In this document: positions 53,761 to 63,822 of the stretch, piece by piece
How positions within the stretch are numbered: position 1 is the stretch's first letter
Layout of the letters: every line of letters starts with the position of its first letter
Assembly (NCBI GenBank): GCA_023334545.1
Contig: JAADVB010000034.1
Coordinates: 1-64,000, forward strand
From: Salisapilia sapeloensis
Lineage: Eukaryota > Oomycota > Peronosporomycetes > Peronosporales > Salisapiliaceae
DNA: 64,000 nucleotides
Reading direction: 5' to 3'
The notes under the pieces: model-generated
Database searches by the model: none
What the model was told of the DNA's origin: nothing
The model's input: only the letters and a program-made list of their open reading frames with translations
Translations under genes and position numbers: made by a program

Positions 53761-54733
53761 ATGCGGCTGATAATCGAGGATGATAAAGCCAAGGTGGCGC
53801 TATGGGTGGCGAATTACGTGCGAAAACGTATAAATGACTTTGCACCCACGAAAGAAAAGCCGTTTGTATTGGGGCTACCGACTGGGAGCTCCCCCCTGCT
53901 TGCCTACAAGAAGCTGATTGAATACCATCAAGCAGGCACACTGAGGTATCCTTTTCTACAGTATTCCCTCTTGCCTCCAATGGTGATCCTGACCTTGACA
54001 CTAGTTTTCAACACGTCATTACTTTTAATATGGACGAGGTATGTCTATAGTTGCATCTTTTCGTCAATTGTTTTTAAGTAGCATGTCTCTAGTATGTGAA
54101 TCTACCAGAGGAGCATCCTGAAAGTTATCATTCGTTCATGTGGAATAACTTTTTCAACCACATCGACATCCAGCGAGACAATGTGCATATTTTAAATGGC
54201 AATGCAGAGGACTTGGATGCCGAGTGTGTTGAATTCGAGCGTCAGATCGAAGCTGTTGGTGGCATTGAGCTCTTCCTTGGTGGTATCGGTCCAGACGGTC
54301 ACATCGCATTCAACGAGCCAGGAAGCTCCCTTTCATCTCGAACGCGTGTAAAGACACTCGCATACGACACGATCGTTGCAAACTCTCGTTTCTTTCATAA
54401 TCACTTGGAAGAGGTGCCGAAGATGGCGTTGACTGTCGGTGTCGGAACAGTAATGGATGCTCGTGAAGTCCTCGTTATCATCACTGGCATTGCCAAATCC
54501 TTTGCTCTCTACAAGGTCGTGGAAGAAGGTATTAATCATATGTGGACCGTCTCCATGATACAACAACATCCAAAGGCATGCATCGGTACGTCCTCTTATT
54601 TGACGATAGCATACTTACCTACTAACTACGGAAATGTGTAGTGTGTGATGAAGAAGCGACGATGGAACTACGCGTGAAGACCGTCAAGTACTTTAAAGGG
54701 CTCAGTGACACGCACGCAAAGCTACTAGAGTAG
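53761..54733 (+). CDS. nagB: Glucosamine-6-phosphate deaminase
   Basis: Four exons, join(53761..53945, 54005..54038, 54093..54585, 54642..54733), with introns of 59, 54 and 56 bp give 267 residues (bacterial and human enzymes 266-289). NagB converts glucosamine-6-phosphate to fructose-6-phosphate and ammonia. Visible motifs are [38 protein letters not shown] and [13 protein letters not shown] (in a 34-bp exon carrying the catalytic Asp). [18 protein letters not shown], with the base Asp and the ring-opening His, and [20 protein letters not shown] follow. The C terminus [17 protein letters not shown] is in the last exon. All catalytic residues are present. It is head-to-head with nagA. Confidence 0.96.
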
Positions 54734-54892
54734 TGCCGAAAGGAACAATGCTAGAGGCGTATAACCTTCTCGGCAGTCGGATGATCAAATCTCAGCTAGC
54801 CGATGGATACAATGCAAACCCAGGATAGCAATCTCCTTGAACGAATACATTCGTGCAATATAAAAAGTCGCCAAGCAATCTAGTCTACCTAC

Positions 54893-56609
54893 TTACCAGA
54901 CAAAGTGGTGCTGGTCCGCCTCATCCGCTTGACCCACTTTGCTCTCATCTTCCGTCTGCTTCAACTGCCGTTCTGGTTGAGATCGCCACATGACCTGTCG
55001 ACCTTTACGTTTCTTTGGTGCTTGCATGCTCCGTTCCATGGACTTTTTCATCCGCTCTTCGTACATCTTTTGCTGCTGCGCAATGCGTTCTTGTCGTACT
55101 CGTTCCCGACGCTCCTTTTCTTTCTCCTTCTCTGCTTTGACGACAAAGTCTTCTGGCATTTGCTCAATGGCACTGAGCAAGTCTTCCAGCCTTGCTTCCA
55201 AGTCTGTAAGCATGTACAAGGTCGACGAGTTCGACTCTGCTTCGAATCCACACTTCTTGTACACTTCCAATACACGATCCTGCAAGTCTTTTAACACTTT
55301 CTCCTGTGCATTCTCCATGGAACTGCCCATGGATCGTTGCTTAAGTTGTTGCATCTTGCTGCTCTCCAACGCGATTTGGTTCTGCAGTTTATCAACGTTC
55401 TGCTGCAGAGCAGACGTCTTCTTATCCATAGCTTTCTTCGTTTCCTGGAACGTCTGCTTGAGCTCTTCCAATGTCTGCTCTGTGTCTTGACTGTTCTGAA
55501 TTAGGAACAGGTTGCTCTCTTCCAAAGCTGTGAATATATCCAAGAGCTGCTGTGGATGCTGAAAGTACATGGGAATCTCTTCATCCTCTTTTTCCACTGT
55601 GATTGCGTCGAGGTTGGGCATGGGAGGAAGTTGAGCATCACCTTTCAACGTCTTGCCTTTGTCCCTCTTTTTGCCTTTGCTTTCCGGTCGATCATTTTCC
55701 ACCCTCTCACGCTCTTCCGCCTCTGCCATGACTGCAGCTCGTTGCGTCTCATATTCATCCATCACCTCCTGACGTCGTTGCTGTAACCTAGCTTCATACC
55801 GCTCTTGCCTTTTCTGAATTTCCTCTTGAACGTACTCTGGTGGTGTCAAGTCATCTAGGAAAGCCTTGTATTGGAGACAATCTTGTAGCTGTTCACTGAG
55901 TTTGGTAATCTCGCTCTGGACACCCTGGATTTGCTGGTTCAGTTTTTTGATATCTTGCACCTTCTCAGCCTTGGCTTTCGTCTCTTTCTCGGCGATTTTA
56001 ATCGCGTCATGTGCTTTTTTATCATTTTCCTTGAGAAACGCGTCAAAGCGGATGGCGTCCTCTTCCAACATTAATTCGCTCTTTTTCAACGCATCTTCCT
56101 TCAACTGAGCTTTTTCCTCCAATTTTCGAATCTCTTCTCGTTTCGTGTCAAGTGACATTTGGACGAGAAACATTTCACGCTTCTTGGCGATGAAGTCCAC
56201 CATATTTTCCTTGTTGCGAAGCCGGTCACTCGCGACGCTTGCGCTAGCAGCTGCAATGAGACCTCGCATGCGTCTGTCAGAGGTCTTCGAACCTGCTACA
56301 TCCCCGGGCTACATGAGACATCCGTATAAACGATCGAGTTAGAAAGCGATATCGGATGGCATGCAATGCAGATCGTACAGTATCGTCAGTATTAAATCGC
56401 TGGATCGTGCCGATTTTGGAGGACTGTGTGGTCTTTTCATGGATTTTCAGGCTGGAAGTCTTTCGCTTTTCCTAATACCAGGTGGCGGTCAGATGACATG
56501 TAGTAACCTACGAGCCGTAAGATGTTACTTCGTCCTTGCGCTTCCTCTCAGTCTCTTTCAACCGGAAGACTTCTTCATCAGATGGCAGTGTGAAAGGATT
56601 TTGCTCCAT
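54893..56609 (-). CDS. CFAP100: Cilia/flagella-associated protein CFAP100-like (MIA complex)
   Basis: Three exons, complement(54893..56308, 56379..56471, 56529..56609), with introns of 70 and 57 bp give 529 residues. CFAP100/MIA1 with CFAP73 helps control the inner dynein arm of the axoneme. The first exon reads MEQNPFTLPSDEEVFRLKET, the conserved N-terminal NPF motif of CCDC37/CFAP100. The DUF4200-type coiled coil starts around VDFIAKKREMFLVQMSLDTK and includes LKKSELMLEEDAIRFDAFLK and a break at LDDLTPPEY. A second coiled coil follows, then a basic tail (APKKRKGRQ). Nearly the whole protein is predicted helix. Exons 1 and 2 were found only by splicing. Presence implies a flagellate stage. 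CFAP73 is a related alternative, but the NPF start favours CFAP100. Confidence 0.83.
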
Positions 56610-57448
56610 GGCAAGAAGAAGCTCGTCGTGCCGCAGTCAATCTGCTTTTGCAGCGAAGGAAGTATAAATAAAAGTATTATTAATAGATAGAAGTCGAAGT
56701 TGATTCTCAGGTGTTTCTGAATTGAAATGTGTACCACATTTCCCCATCGACTTGACGACAAGAACCAATGCAAGTCTGTACCTTCATCCGTGATATCCGA
56801 GCCGATCTTTCCCATAGTACACGCTAGAAATTTCGTCTACGCAGACCCAAGTGCCGACAGTACGAAGTGCACAAGTGGCATCGGTGCGTAAGTCGCGCTC
56901 CAAGTCAGCAAGTCTGCAGGTTTCCCGAAGGTTACATACAGTCGGTCATACAGATCCGTACGTACACTTCGACCAAACAACCTGAGTGTCTCGTATAAAA
57001 AGGTCGAATTGCAGCATATCCGCTATAGTCGGCGCAAGTATTTCCGGACGCGAAAGCTGATCGACGCTGGCTGACTCGCTTATATCGAGCTGCCACCACG
57101 AAGCGAAGCGGAAGAGGACTGCTTCTTGTGGTTACATTTGACGCTTTTTCGTCGCACCCAACTTTTGTTTCCGGGAGCGTATTCCCTTCAATTTCGTCCG
57201 TATAGGATCTGCTACGAGCGCCGAGAAGTCATTCTAATCATACCGATACTTGTGCCAACCGCTACGGTCGCACTAGACGAGAAAGGAGTTTGCAATTTAC
57301 TTGGAATCGTCTTCCTTACTCGAATCGCTTCGTGAGGACATTGCTGTCAAGCACGGCGTACGTGTTATATAATAGTGTTGTTGACTAGAAAGAGTCAGAG
57401 CATCGCGCGAGGTAAAACCGACACGAATACACAGTACTCGGTAGGAGC
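56610..57448. promoter_or_regulatory. Divergent promoter region CFAP100/PDZ protein
   Basis: About 840 bp between two starts on opposite strands. A minus frame (56558-56815) and some plus frames are open for up to 85 codons but lack recognisable content. I see no clear repeat or gene; it should hold both promoters and leaders. Confidence 0.4.
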
Positions 57449-60229
57449 ATGGCAGGGTACAATCCGAACACAGATGAAGTGGCGCCGTCGGCCATGTCCC
57501 ATGAAGAGATGCTCGAGCACCAAATGAATTTACACCAGCGCATCCAGCAGCAGATGCAGATGCAGCGGGAGATCACTTCCCAGTTTGGCAGCACCCGAGG
57601 GTCTTTTTCCTCTTCTTTAGGTAAAGTAGAGCCGGACCTTGGTGACAACGTCTTCGACATGCTGGATGACCTCATTCTCATTCCGTCCGGCGCGATGCCT
57701 CCAGAGCGAACTTCCTTGTCCCACAAACAAGCCGATCTTGATGATAACACGAGCAGCTCTGGACGCGACAGTCTCGCTGACATCCTCGAGTCGCTCGACT
57801 TGGACGAGGGAGATACGTTAAGTGATGGCAACCGATCGCTGGAGAACGATAGTCTCAAAAGCCCGAGTGTGGATGAATCATTCGATGATATCGATCTAAG
57901 CGATGTCGATGACGACTTTGACGACGATGGAAGTGACCTTGGTGTTGACGATGAAGATGAAGAGGACGAAGTGGTACAGGATGATACGAGAAGCAGCGGA
58001 AGTAGCGACAATGACAGCGACGGCAGTGGACCAATTACGACATTTGCTACGAATTCGGAGAGCGAGACGATCGTAGACAGCATTGATCGTAGTCGCAAAT
58101 CTTCATTCAGTCGTAAATCGTCGCTATCATCCATGTCGATGTCCCAGAGCGGAAATAGTTGTACATTGGTGTGGGAAGGAGGTCTCTTGGGTATGAGGCT
58201 GCGCATGTCACACTCGAGAGGTCTGCCGGTCGTATCTAAGCTTACTGGTAGAAGTGCCATCGTGGGCATCCATCTCGTGGATGTCGGTGATTTGCTTATG
58301 CAGATTGGCAACGTCAGTACGCGTGATCTGGAGTTTATGGAGATGATCGACTACCTGAAGAACGTGACCAAGCCATGTAAACTCGTCTTCCGACGTTTAC
58401 ACGCCGATCCAATGGCTGTACGACCTGTTCAGCCGACGATCACCAGCTCCATCGGACTTCAATTGGCTGCTAAAATCGCTGAAATCACAAATGGAGATCC
58501 GGATAAAGCATCTTCCACTCCTCTCGTCAAGTTAGAAGACAAGTACGAGGTCAAGTGGATGGACGGACCGCTCGGCATCAGTCTAATCGCGAGTAAAGAA
58601 GTTGCCTATCCACTAGTGACGCGTATCACTGGCAAGAACAGATCACCGCAGGTACAAGACGTCCAGCCAGGTCATTATTTGGTTCAGATTGGATCGTACA
58701 ATACGGCGGACGGGAACTTTAACGCTGCGATCAAGTACTTGCAGAAAGTGAGCAAACCAGTGGCCTTGTACTTTTGTCCAGGCAATAAAAAGGTGTCAAC
58801 TCGTCCGGAATTGATGGCAGATGAGTTTGAACATGTTTGGGAAAAGAAACAACCGCTGAGCTTTACGGTCCGTCCGGATGACGTTGGTCGGATCATCGTT
58901 GCAGACCTAGGAAGTGCCAAGTCCATTAAGGTAAAGGCCAAGGGAAGCAATAACTTATCGGCTCAAGTGGACAATGGCGACTATATCGTATACATCAACG
59001 ACGACTCGACCTCTGGCATAACCTTCCACGATGCCTTGCTCAAACTACGCACAGCCAAGAGACCGCTCGTGATTCGCTTTAAGAAGAACCCGCCGCCAGC
59101 TCCTGTGCTTCCAAAGCCAACTCCCGCGCTTCCAAAGCCAGCTTCCGTTCCTCCAAAGTCTTTCACTGCTGCACCTGTGGCAGCACCACCGGCCCCTGTG
59201 GAGAAGAGCAAGTCACAACCTGCTGCGTTAACTTCATTGACACGAGGTGGGAGCCAGAAGACAGAGGTAGGGAAGTCATCAGATCCGGTACAGGCAGACG
59301 TAAAGCCACAGACAGCTCCTATGCCTCCACCGAAGAAGGCAAGCAGCCTTGGCGATGAAAAGAAGGATGCATCATCAAGACAGAATGCCGTACGACGTCA
59401 GCAGAGTGCAGACAAGCCCTTGACGTCCGTTCACCAAAAGGAACCTGCTAATGCTGCAGAGAAGCCACGTAGTCGAGAGCGACCGCCTGCACCTCGAAAG
59501 CCTGTAGAAAAAGCGGAGGAGGTATCACGAGCGAGTAAACAGGGGCATGAGACGCCAGTGCGACAGTCTCCTCGGAACAGCAGTGAGCGAGAACGGACGC
59601 ATTCACATGGCCGGAGTTCGTCACAGTCGTCTTCATCTGCTGATGAAGACGAATACGAAGTGGTGTGGCCGGAAGGAACGGCGTTGGGACTGACGTTGCG
59701 TGTGCATCCGACGACAAGATTTCCGGTCGTTGCTCGAGTCACAGGTACGAGCAATTTCAAGAACATCGAGCACGTTGCGCCTGGTGACGTCCTCTTCGCT
59801 GCGAACAACAAGAGCATTGTGCCCCAGCCAAAGTTTAAACAGACGCTGGAGAACCTAAGCAAGCTGCCCAAGCCAGCCGTCCTCCGGTTTCGACGTGCAC
59901 GGGCGATGGTGACATCACCGCACGGGTCGTCGGAAGGTAGTTCGGAAGGTGGTGGATCGAGAGGATCGAGTCTTCGAGAGAACGAGTACGAGCTCGTGTG
60001 GAAGGAGAGTGTAAGTCTAGGTCTGGTCTTCAGCGCAGATGGAGACGTGCCGAAAGTGACCAAGGTGGATTATGATGCAGGGAACCCAGGGCTGAAGAAG
60101 GTGGAACAAGGAGATGCGCTCACGTGGATTGGATCGCGTGAAATTCGAGGAGCATCGTTCCATTCATCGATGGCAGCTTTGAGAGCAGTGAAGCGGCCTG
60201 TTGTGTTGCGGTTCCAGAAGCGGACTTGA
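57449..60229 (+). CDS. Protein with five PDZ-like repeats
   Basis: Single exon of 926 residues. An acidic Ser/Asp-rich N terminus (about 1-230, including a DVDDDFDDDGSDLG run) precedes five related units of about 80 residues, at roughly 235-315, 365-445, 465-545, 734-814 and 846-925. Each unit shares a pattern: a start like YEVVWPEGTALGLTLR, a core HVAPGDVLFAANNKSI, then a helix ending KPAVLRFRR. The equivalents are KPCKLVFRR, KPVALYFCP, RPLVIRFKK and RPVVLRFQK. The GLG/ALGL carboxylate-loop position and the P-G-D turn match PDZ domains. A Pro/Lys/Ala-rich linker (545-730) splits units 3 and 4. There is no membrane segment or enzyme domain. Likely a multivalent scaffold; partners unknown. The divergence between units suggests old internal duplication. 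Confidence 0.78.
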   Translation: MAGYNPNTDEVAPSAMSHEEMLEHQMNLHQRIQQQMQMQREITSQFGSTRGSFSSSLGKVEPDLGDNVFDMLDDLILIPSGAMPPERTSLSHKQADLDDNTSSSGRDSLADILESLDLDEGDTLSDGNRSLENDSLKSPSVDESFDDIDLSDVDDDFDDDGSDLGVDDEDEEDEVVQDDTRSSGSSDNDSDGSGPITTFATNSESETIVDSIDRSRKSSFSRKSSLSSMSMSQSGNSCTLVWEGGLLGMRLRMSHSRGLPVVSKLTGRSAIVGIHLVDVGDLLMQIGNVSTRDLEFMEMIDYLKNVTKPCKLVFRRLHADPMAVRPVQPTITSSIGLQLAAKIAEITNGDPDKASSTPLVKLEDKYEVKWMDGPLGISLIASKEVAYPLVTRITGKNRSPQVQDVQPGHYLVQIGSYNTADGNFNAAIKYLQKVSKPVALYFCPGNKKVSTRPELMADEFEHVWEKKQPLSFTVRPDDVGRIIVADLGSAKSIKVKAKGSNNLSAQVDNGDYIVYINDDSTSGITFHDALLKLRTAKRPLVIRFKKNPPPAPVLPKPTPALPKPASVPPKSFTAAPVAAPPAPVEKSKSQPAALTSLTRGGSQKTEVGKSSDPVQADVKPQTAPMPPPKKASSLGDEKKDASSRQNAVRRQQSADKPLTSVHQKEPANAAEKPRSRERPPAPRKPVEKAEEVSRASKQGHETPVRQSPRNSSERERTHSHGRSSSQSSSSADEDEYEVVWPEGTALGLTLRVHPTTRFPVVARVTGTSNFKNIEHVAPGDVLFAANNKSIVPQPKFKQTLENLSKLPKPAVLRFRRARAMVTSPHGSSEGSSEGGGSRGSSLRENEYELVWKESVSLGLVFSADGDVPKVTKVDYDAGNPGLKKVEQGDALTWIGSREIRGASFHSSMAALRAVKRPVVLRFQKRT

Positions 60230-60739
60230 GTACGAAGCAGTGGGTAGAGCACCGGAAGACTTTTTTCTTGTCGACCGGCAAGAAGTTGTGAGTGAATACA
60301 CAAGCAGAGGAGAAAGAAAAAAATGAAGGAGAACATGAACAAAGGAACATGAATTGGATACAGCGATTCATTTTTACTTTTCTGGTCTTGTGCATCGTAA
60401 TCTGTAACTTGAAGGTGGAGCGGGTGAAACATGCCGGACAAGCGTTAAGAATACAATGGCCACTAGCCAAGTATTTTTGGCAGCAATTAGACTGGAAGCT
60501 GGTCTTGAAACGGATACATTTAGGCGGATGCAAAAGGTCGAAAGCTTCTGGGAAACGGGGTACGACAAGAACACGAAGCAAGGCTCGATTGACACTCCAG
60601 TGCGAGTGGCCAACTAATAAGCAATACCTGATCTGCTAGGAACGTGTTTGGATCCAGAAGGACATTTTCTATCTTTGCTTTCGACCAAGCCCCTCGCGTT
60701 CGCACAGACTACTAGCAAGTACATTTGCAATCAAAAGCT
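60230..60739. other. Intergenic between PDZ protein and ankyrin protein
   Basis: About 510 bp. A minus frame from 60581 stays open for 153 codons and overlaps the PDZ gene 3' end; it is Cys-rich but has no known motif and no ATG that could be joined in frame. A plus frame at 60292-60639 (115 codons) has one hydrophobic stretch. I consider both unsupported. The region must contain the PDZ gene's 3' UTR and the ankyrin gene's promoter. Confidence 0.4.
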
Positions 60740-61327
60740 ATGCCGTCCGACACTCCGTTACACAAAGCAGCTCACAATGGCGACAAAGGAGCATGCCTAC
60801 AGATATTAGAAGAAGGCACGGTAGATGTCAATGCCCCTGGAGCAGGCGACCGTCGAGCACTGCATCGCGCTGCTGGCGGTAATCACACCGAGTTATGCAC
60901 GCTACTGCTGGGCAAAGGAGCAGAAATCGATGGGGTACGTACTATTGTTTGCTGTGTCATCCACTTGACGCTCCAGGTACTAATCGATCCGATTTACCAT
61001 GTCTAGGCGGATAAAAGCGGTCGAACGGCACTGCATTGGGCAGCTATATCTGGCCATAAAGAAGCAACGTTGATACTATTACAGAAAGGAGGGAATGTGA
61101 ATGCCGAGACAACGACAGGCATGACTCCGCTGCATGGTGCAGCCGAAGGTGGTAAGGCAGATATTGTAAGAGTTCTTATGGAGAATAAGGCCGACTCGAC
61201 AAAGCGTGATTCGAACGGTAAGCTCGCATTCGACTATGCAATGGACGGCAAGCATAAGGCGGTGGTCAAGGTGCTGAAGGAAACAGGAGACGCTGCGGCG
61301 CAGAGTGCTTCTTGTTTGATTCAATGA
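60740..61327 (+). CDS. Small ankyrin-repeat protein
   Basis: Two exons, join(60740..60934, 61007..61327), with a 72-bp phase-0 intron give 171 residues. About four and a half ankyrin repeats fill the protein: DTPLHKAAHNGDKGACLQIL, RRALHRAAGGNHTELCTLLL, RTALHWAAISGHKEATLILL, MTPLHGAAEGGKADIVRVLM and KLAFDYAMDGKHKAVVKVL. The TPLH/ALHxAA consensus and the spacing of about 33 residues are clear. There is no other domain. The intron falls between repeats 2 and 3 and keeps frame. The C terminus ends ASCLIQ, a Cys-a-a-x-like ending (CLIQ) that could be prenylated; that is an inference. Such small proteins act as protein-interaction modules; the partner is unknown. Confidence 0.85.
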
Positions 61328-61869
61328 GACTCGAATTATTAGGCTGTAGTCTCGTCACTAACTCCCTTGCCAATATAAAATGTTTCAAGCAATTTCCATG
61401 ACCTTCGTCGAGATAAGGAGCCGTATACGTTGTAAGATCGAGGTATCTTAATGCCAACGCGATCACAATTGCGGTCTTGTAGCTTGAGCTACATTAAATA
61501 TGCTGCCTTCATCTCGTTGTGATCATCTCTACCTGCCTTAAAAGTTTCCATGGCCTCCACTATACACTATAAGCTATGTTTCGAAGTTACTACACACAAA
61601 CCATATCTTTGTTTCTAGTCATATACAGGTTCCAATAACGCTTTGTAAGCGATCGTTCCTCGGCTTGCAAAGATACTCCGAGTCGGCTAATAACTCGATA
61701 TCCTATTTCTCGACACAGTAACTCATTATTCTCTTAGCCTCAATGCCAAGTTCCAATCAGAGGATGACCGGATGAGTCTCGATACGAACGAATTTATCGA
61801 CGCAAAGACACAAAGGCAATGGAAAGCTTGGCCATATCGATTTTTATTTCACAACAAAATCCAGCGACC
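61328..61869. other. Intergenic between convergent genes
   Basis: 540 bp between the ankyrin stop (plus) and the Spb4 stop (minus), so it should hold two 3' UTRs. A/T-rich, with no open frame over 66 codons. Nothing else is visible. Confidence 0.5.
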
Positions 61870-63822
61870 TTAACGAGGTCGTCTTGCCCTCCACTGCTCC
61901 TTCTGCGTCTTGCGCTTGACAAGCTGCGCCTTCTTCTTTTGCTTAATACGCATCTCTCTCTTCGCGTCCTCCTTCTTCTGTTCCTGCGTCTTGCCTTGCA
62001 CCGCGTCCTTCTTCTTGAATCTCTCCTGACGCTTTTCCGCCGCAGTCTTCTTCTCCCCCTCCTCGTCCTCCGCCTTACCCAACAATACGTTCTCGTAATC
62101 CTCCTTGGACATCTTTCCCTTCTTTTTCTTCTTGAACAACCGTTCTTCCTCTGCAAGCTCATCCCACTCGTCTAGAATCTGCTGATGCGCTCCTTTCTTT
62201 TTCTCACGACGTCGAGGCTTCTCTTCCTCTTCCCTCTTTCGCTTCTTGTCCTTCTCCTCATGCTTCTTCTTCCTCTTCTCTTCATTCTCCTTTTCAAACT
62301 CGACCAGTTTCTTCTGTCGATCCTTCTCACGTGCCTTATCCTTGTACTTGATCTGTGTGAAGTCGACGTCCGTCGCTGGAGTGAAGTCGATCGTAGTGTT
62401 ACGAAGCTCACTGATCTTGGGTAAACGCAAGAGAGCAAAGCCTCGCGCGACAGCACCTAGGTCCAAGTCCTTGAATCGGAAGATGAACTGACACTGATGC
62501 TCTTTGTAAGACCGGACGAACGAGATAAACGCTTTCGTTCCTTTCTCTAACAAATCACGATCTTCCAGTTCCCACTTCTTTACATCTGGAAGAACGTCAC
62601 ACAGAGTATCGATTGGGAACGTCATTTCTTCACAAGGTACTTTACGTAGCTCGAGGAAGTTGATGTAAGCGTCTTCATTAGAAGAAAGGAACGAGAGAGC
62701 GGAGCCGGACCGACCGGCACGAGCTGTACGACCAACGCGATGGACGAAAAAGTTAGGATCCTGAGGTGGATCGAACTGGACGATCCAGTCAACATCCGGC
62801 AAGTCGATGCCTCTTGCAACGACATCCGTGCAGACGAGGACACCGTTGGATGCAGACGCGAACTCGTTGTAGTGTGTCGTACGCTTCTTTTGCGGCATCT
62901 TTCCATGCAGTGAGACGATGGGTGCTTCCAAATTCTCTTGAGTCGTCAATGTCGACAAGACACGTCCGAAGAAATCGACGGCATCACATGTGGAGAAGAA
63001 GACAATGAGCTTTTGGTCCTTGGCTTTCGACTGGATAAAGTGCCAGAGTGCAGACAGTCGATGCTCGTGGCCTACGAAAGCGTAATAGTTACTCAATGTC
63101 GCTGGTGTCACCTGCTTGTTGTTTGCGACTTGCACTGAGACTGTCGCTGGGTTTCGAAGTCCTGCTCGAGCAAGTGCCTTGACTTCCTGTGTCTGCGTCG
63201 CTGAAAAGAGCGCTGTTCGTCTCTGTTTCGGCAAGTGGTTTAGAATCACGTTTAAACTCTTTTCGAAACCCATGTCGAGTAGCGTATCTGCTTCATCGAG
63301 TACGAGGATGGCAAACTCTCTCGTGTCGACAGTCGAGCCAACGCATCGATCAAGCAAGTCCTGTGTTCTTCCTGGCGTTCCGACGACGATACAGCATTGG
63401 CCAGATGCATCGTGGAGTAGCTTAAGGTCATCCTGAACCTGTGTGCCTCCAACGAAGCAAAGCAGACTTACTGATTTGGCTGGTAGAGCGGCATCGACAA
63501 ATGTCTGTGCAGTATCAGCGATTTGTTTCGCCAATTCACGTGTTGGAGAGATAATCATAGAGACGAGCTTGGTTACATTGGCTTCCTTTGCTGGAGGAGT
63601 GATAGTGCCATCGGATAAAGAAGCACGTAGCAATTGGATGATTGGCAGGACGAACGCCAGTGTCTTGCCGCTGCCAGTGCATGCATCGACGCAGACATCT
63701 TTGTGCGAGAGGAAAAGAGGTATAGTAGCTGCCTGGACAGGTGTCATGTGCTCGAATTGTATCTTGTCGAGCTCCACCAGCATTTCGCTGCATAGCGGTG
63801 GTGAGACCTCGGAGAACTTCAT
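61870..63822 (-). CDS. SPB4: DEAD-box ATP-dependent RNA helicase Spb4/DDX55
   Basis: Single exon of 650 residues. Spb4 acts in 60S ribosomal subunit assembly in the nucleolus. Motifs in order: Q-motif FEHMTPVQAATIPLFLSHKD, motif I ACTGSGKTLAF, PTRELAKQI, GGTQ, TPGRTQDLL, DEAD (LVLDEADTLLDMGF), SATQTQEV, FFSTCDAVDFF, TDVVARGIDLPDVDWIVQFD and HRVGRTARAGRSG. The domain following the helicase core (AFISFVRSYKEHQCQFIFRF, GAVARGFALLRLPK) is the conserved DUF4217 region of Spb4-type helicases. The C-terminal 190 residues are a Lys/Glu/Arg-rich basic tail, typical for nucleolar helicases. The start MKFSEVSPPLCSEMLVEL fits the family. An ATP-site and catalytic set is complete. Confidence 0.95.
   Translation of the reverse strand: MKFSEVSPPLCSEMLVELDKIQFEHMTPVQAATIPLFLSHKDVCVDACTGSGKTLAFVLPIIQLLRASLSDGTITPPAKEANVTKLVSMIISPTRELAKQIADTAQTFVDAALPAKSVSLLCFVGGTQVQDDLKLLHDASGQCCIVVGTPGRTQDLLDRCVGSTVDTREFAILVLDEADTLLDMGFEKSLNVILNHLPKQRRTALFSATQTQEVKALARAGLRNPATVSVQVANNKQVTPATLSNYYAFVGHEHRLSALWHFIQSKAKDQKLIVFFSTCDAVDFFGRVLSTLTTQENLEAPIVSLHGKMPQKKRTTHYNEFASASNGVLVCTDVVARGIDLPDVDWIVQFDPPQDPNFFVHRVGRTARAGRSGSALSFLSSNEDAYINFLELRKVPCEEMTFPIDTLCDVLPDVKKWELEDRDLLEKGTKAFISFVRSYKEHQCQFIFRFKDLDLGAVARGFALLRLPKISELRNTTIDFTPATDVDFTQIKYKDKAREKDRQKKLVEFEKENEEKRKKKHEEKDKKRKREEEEKPRRREKKKGAHQQILDEWDELAEEERLFKKKKKGKMSKEDYENVLLGKAEDEEGEKKTAAEKRQERFKKKDAVQGKTQEQKKEDAKREMRIKQKKKAQLVKRKTQKEQWRARRPR

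Noticed and set aside
60120-60581. 153-codon Cys-rich frame on the minus strand
   Set aside because: It overlaps the PDZ gene's 3' end, the start is not ATG, and an upstream ATG-bearing exon (near 60700) joins in the wrong phase. It could be chance.
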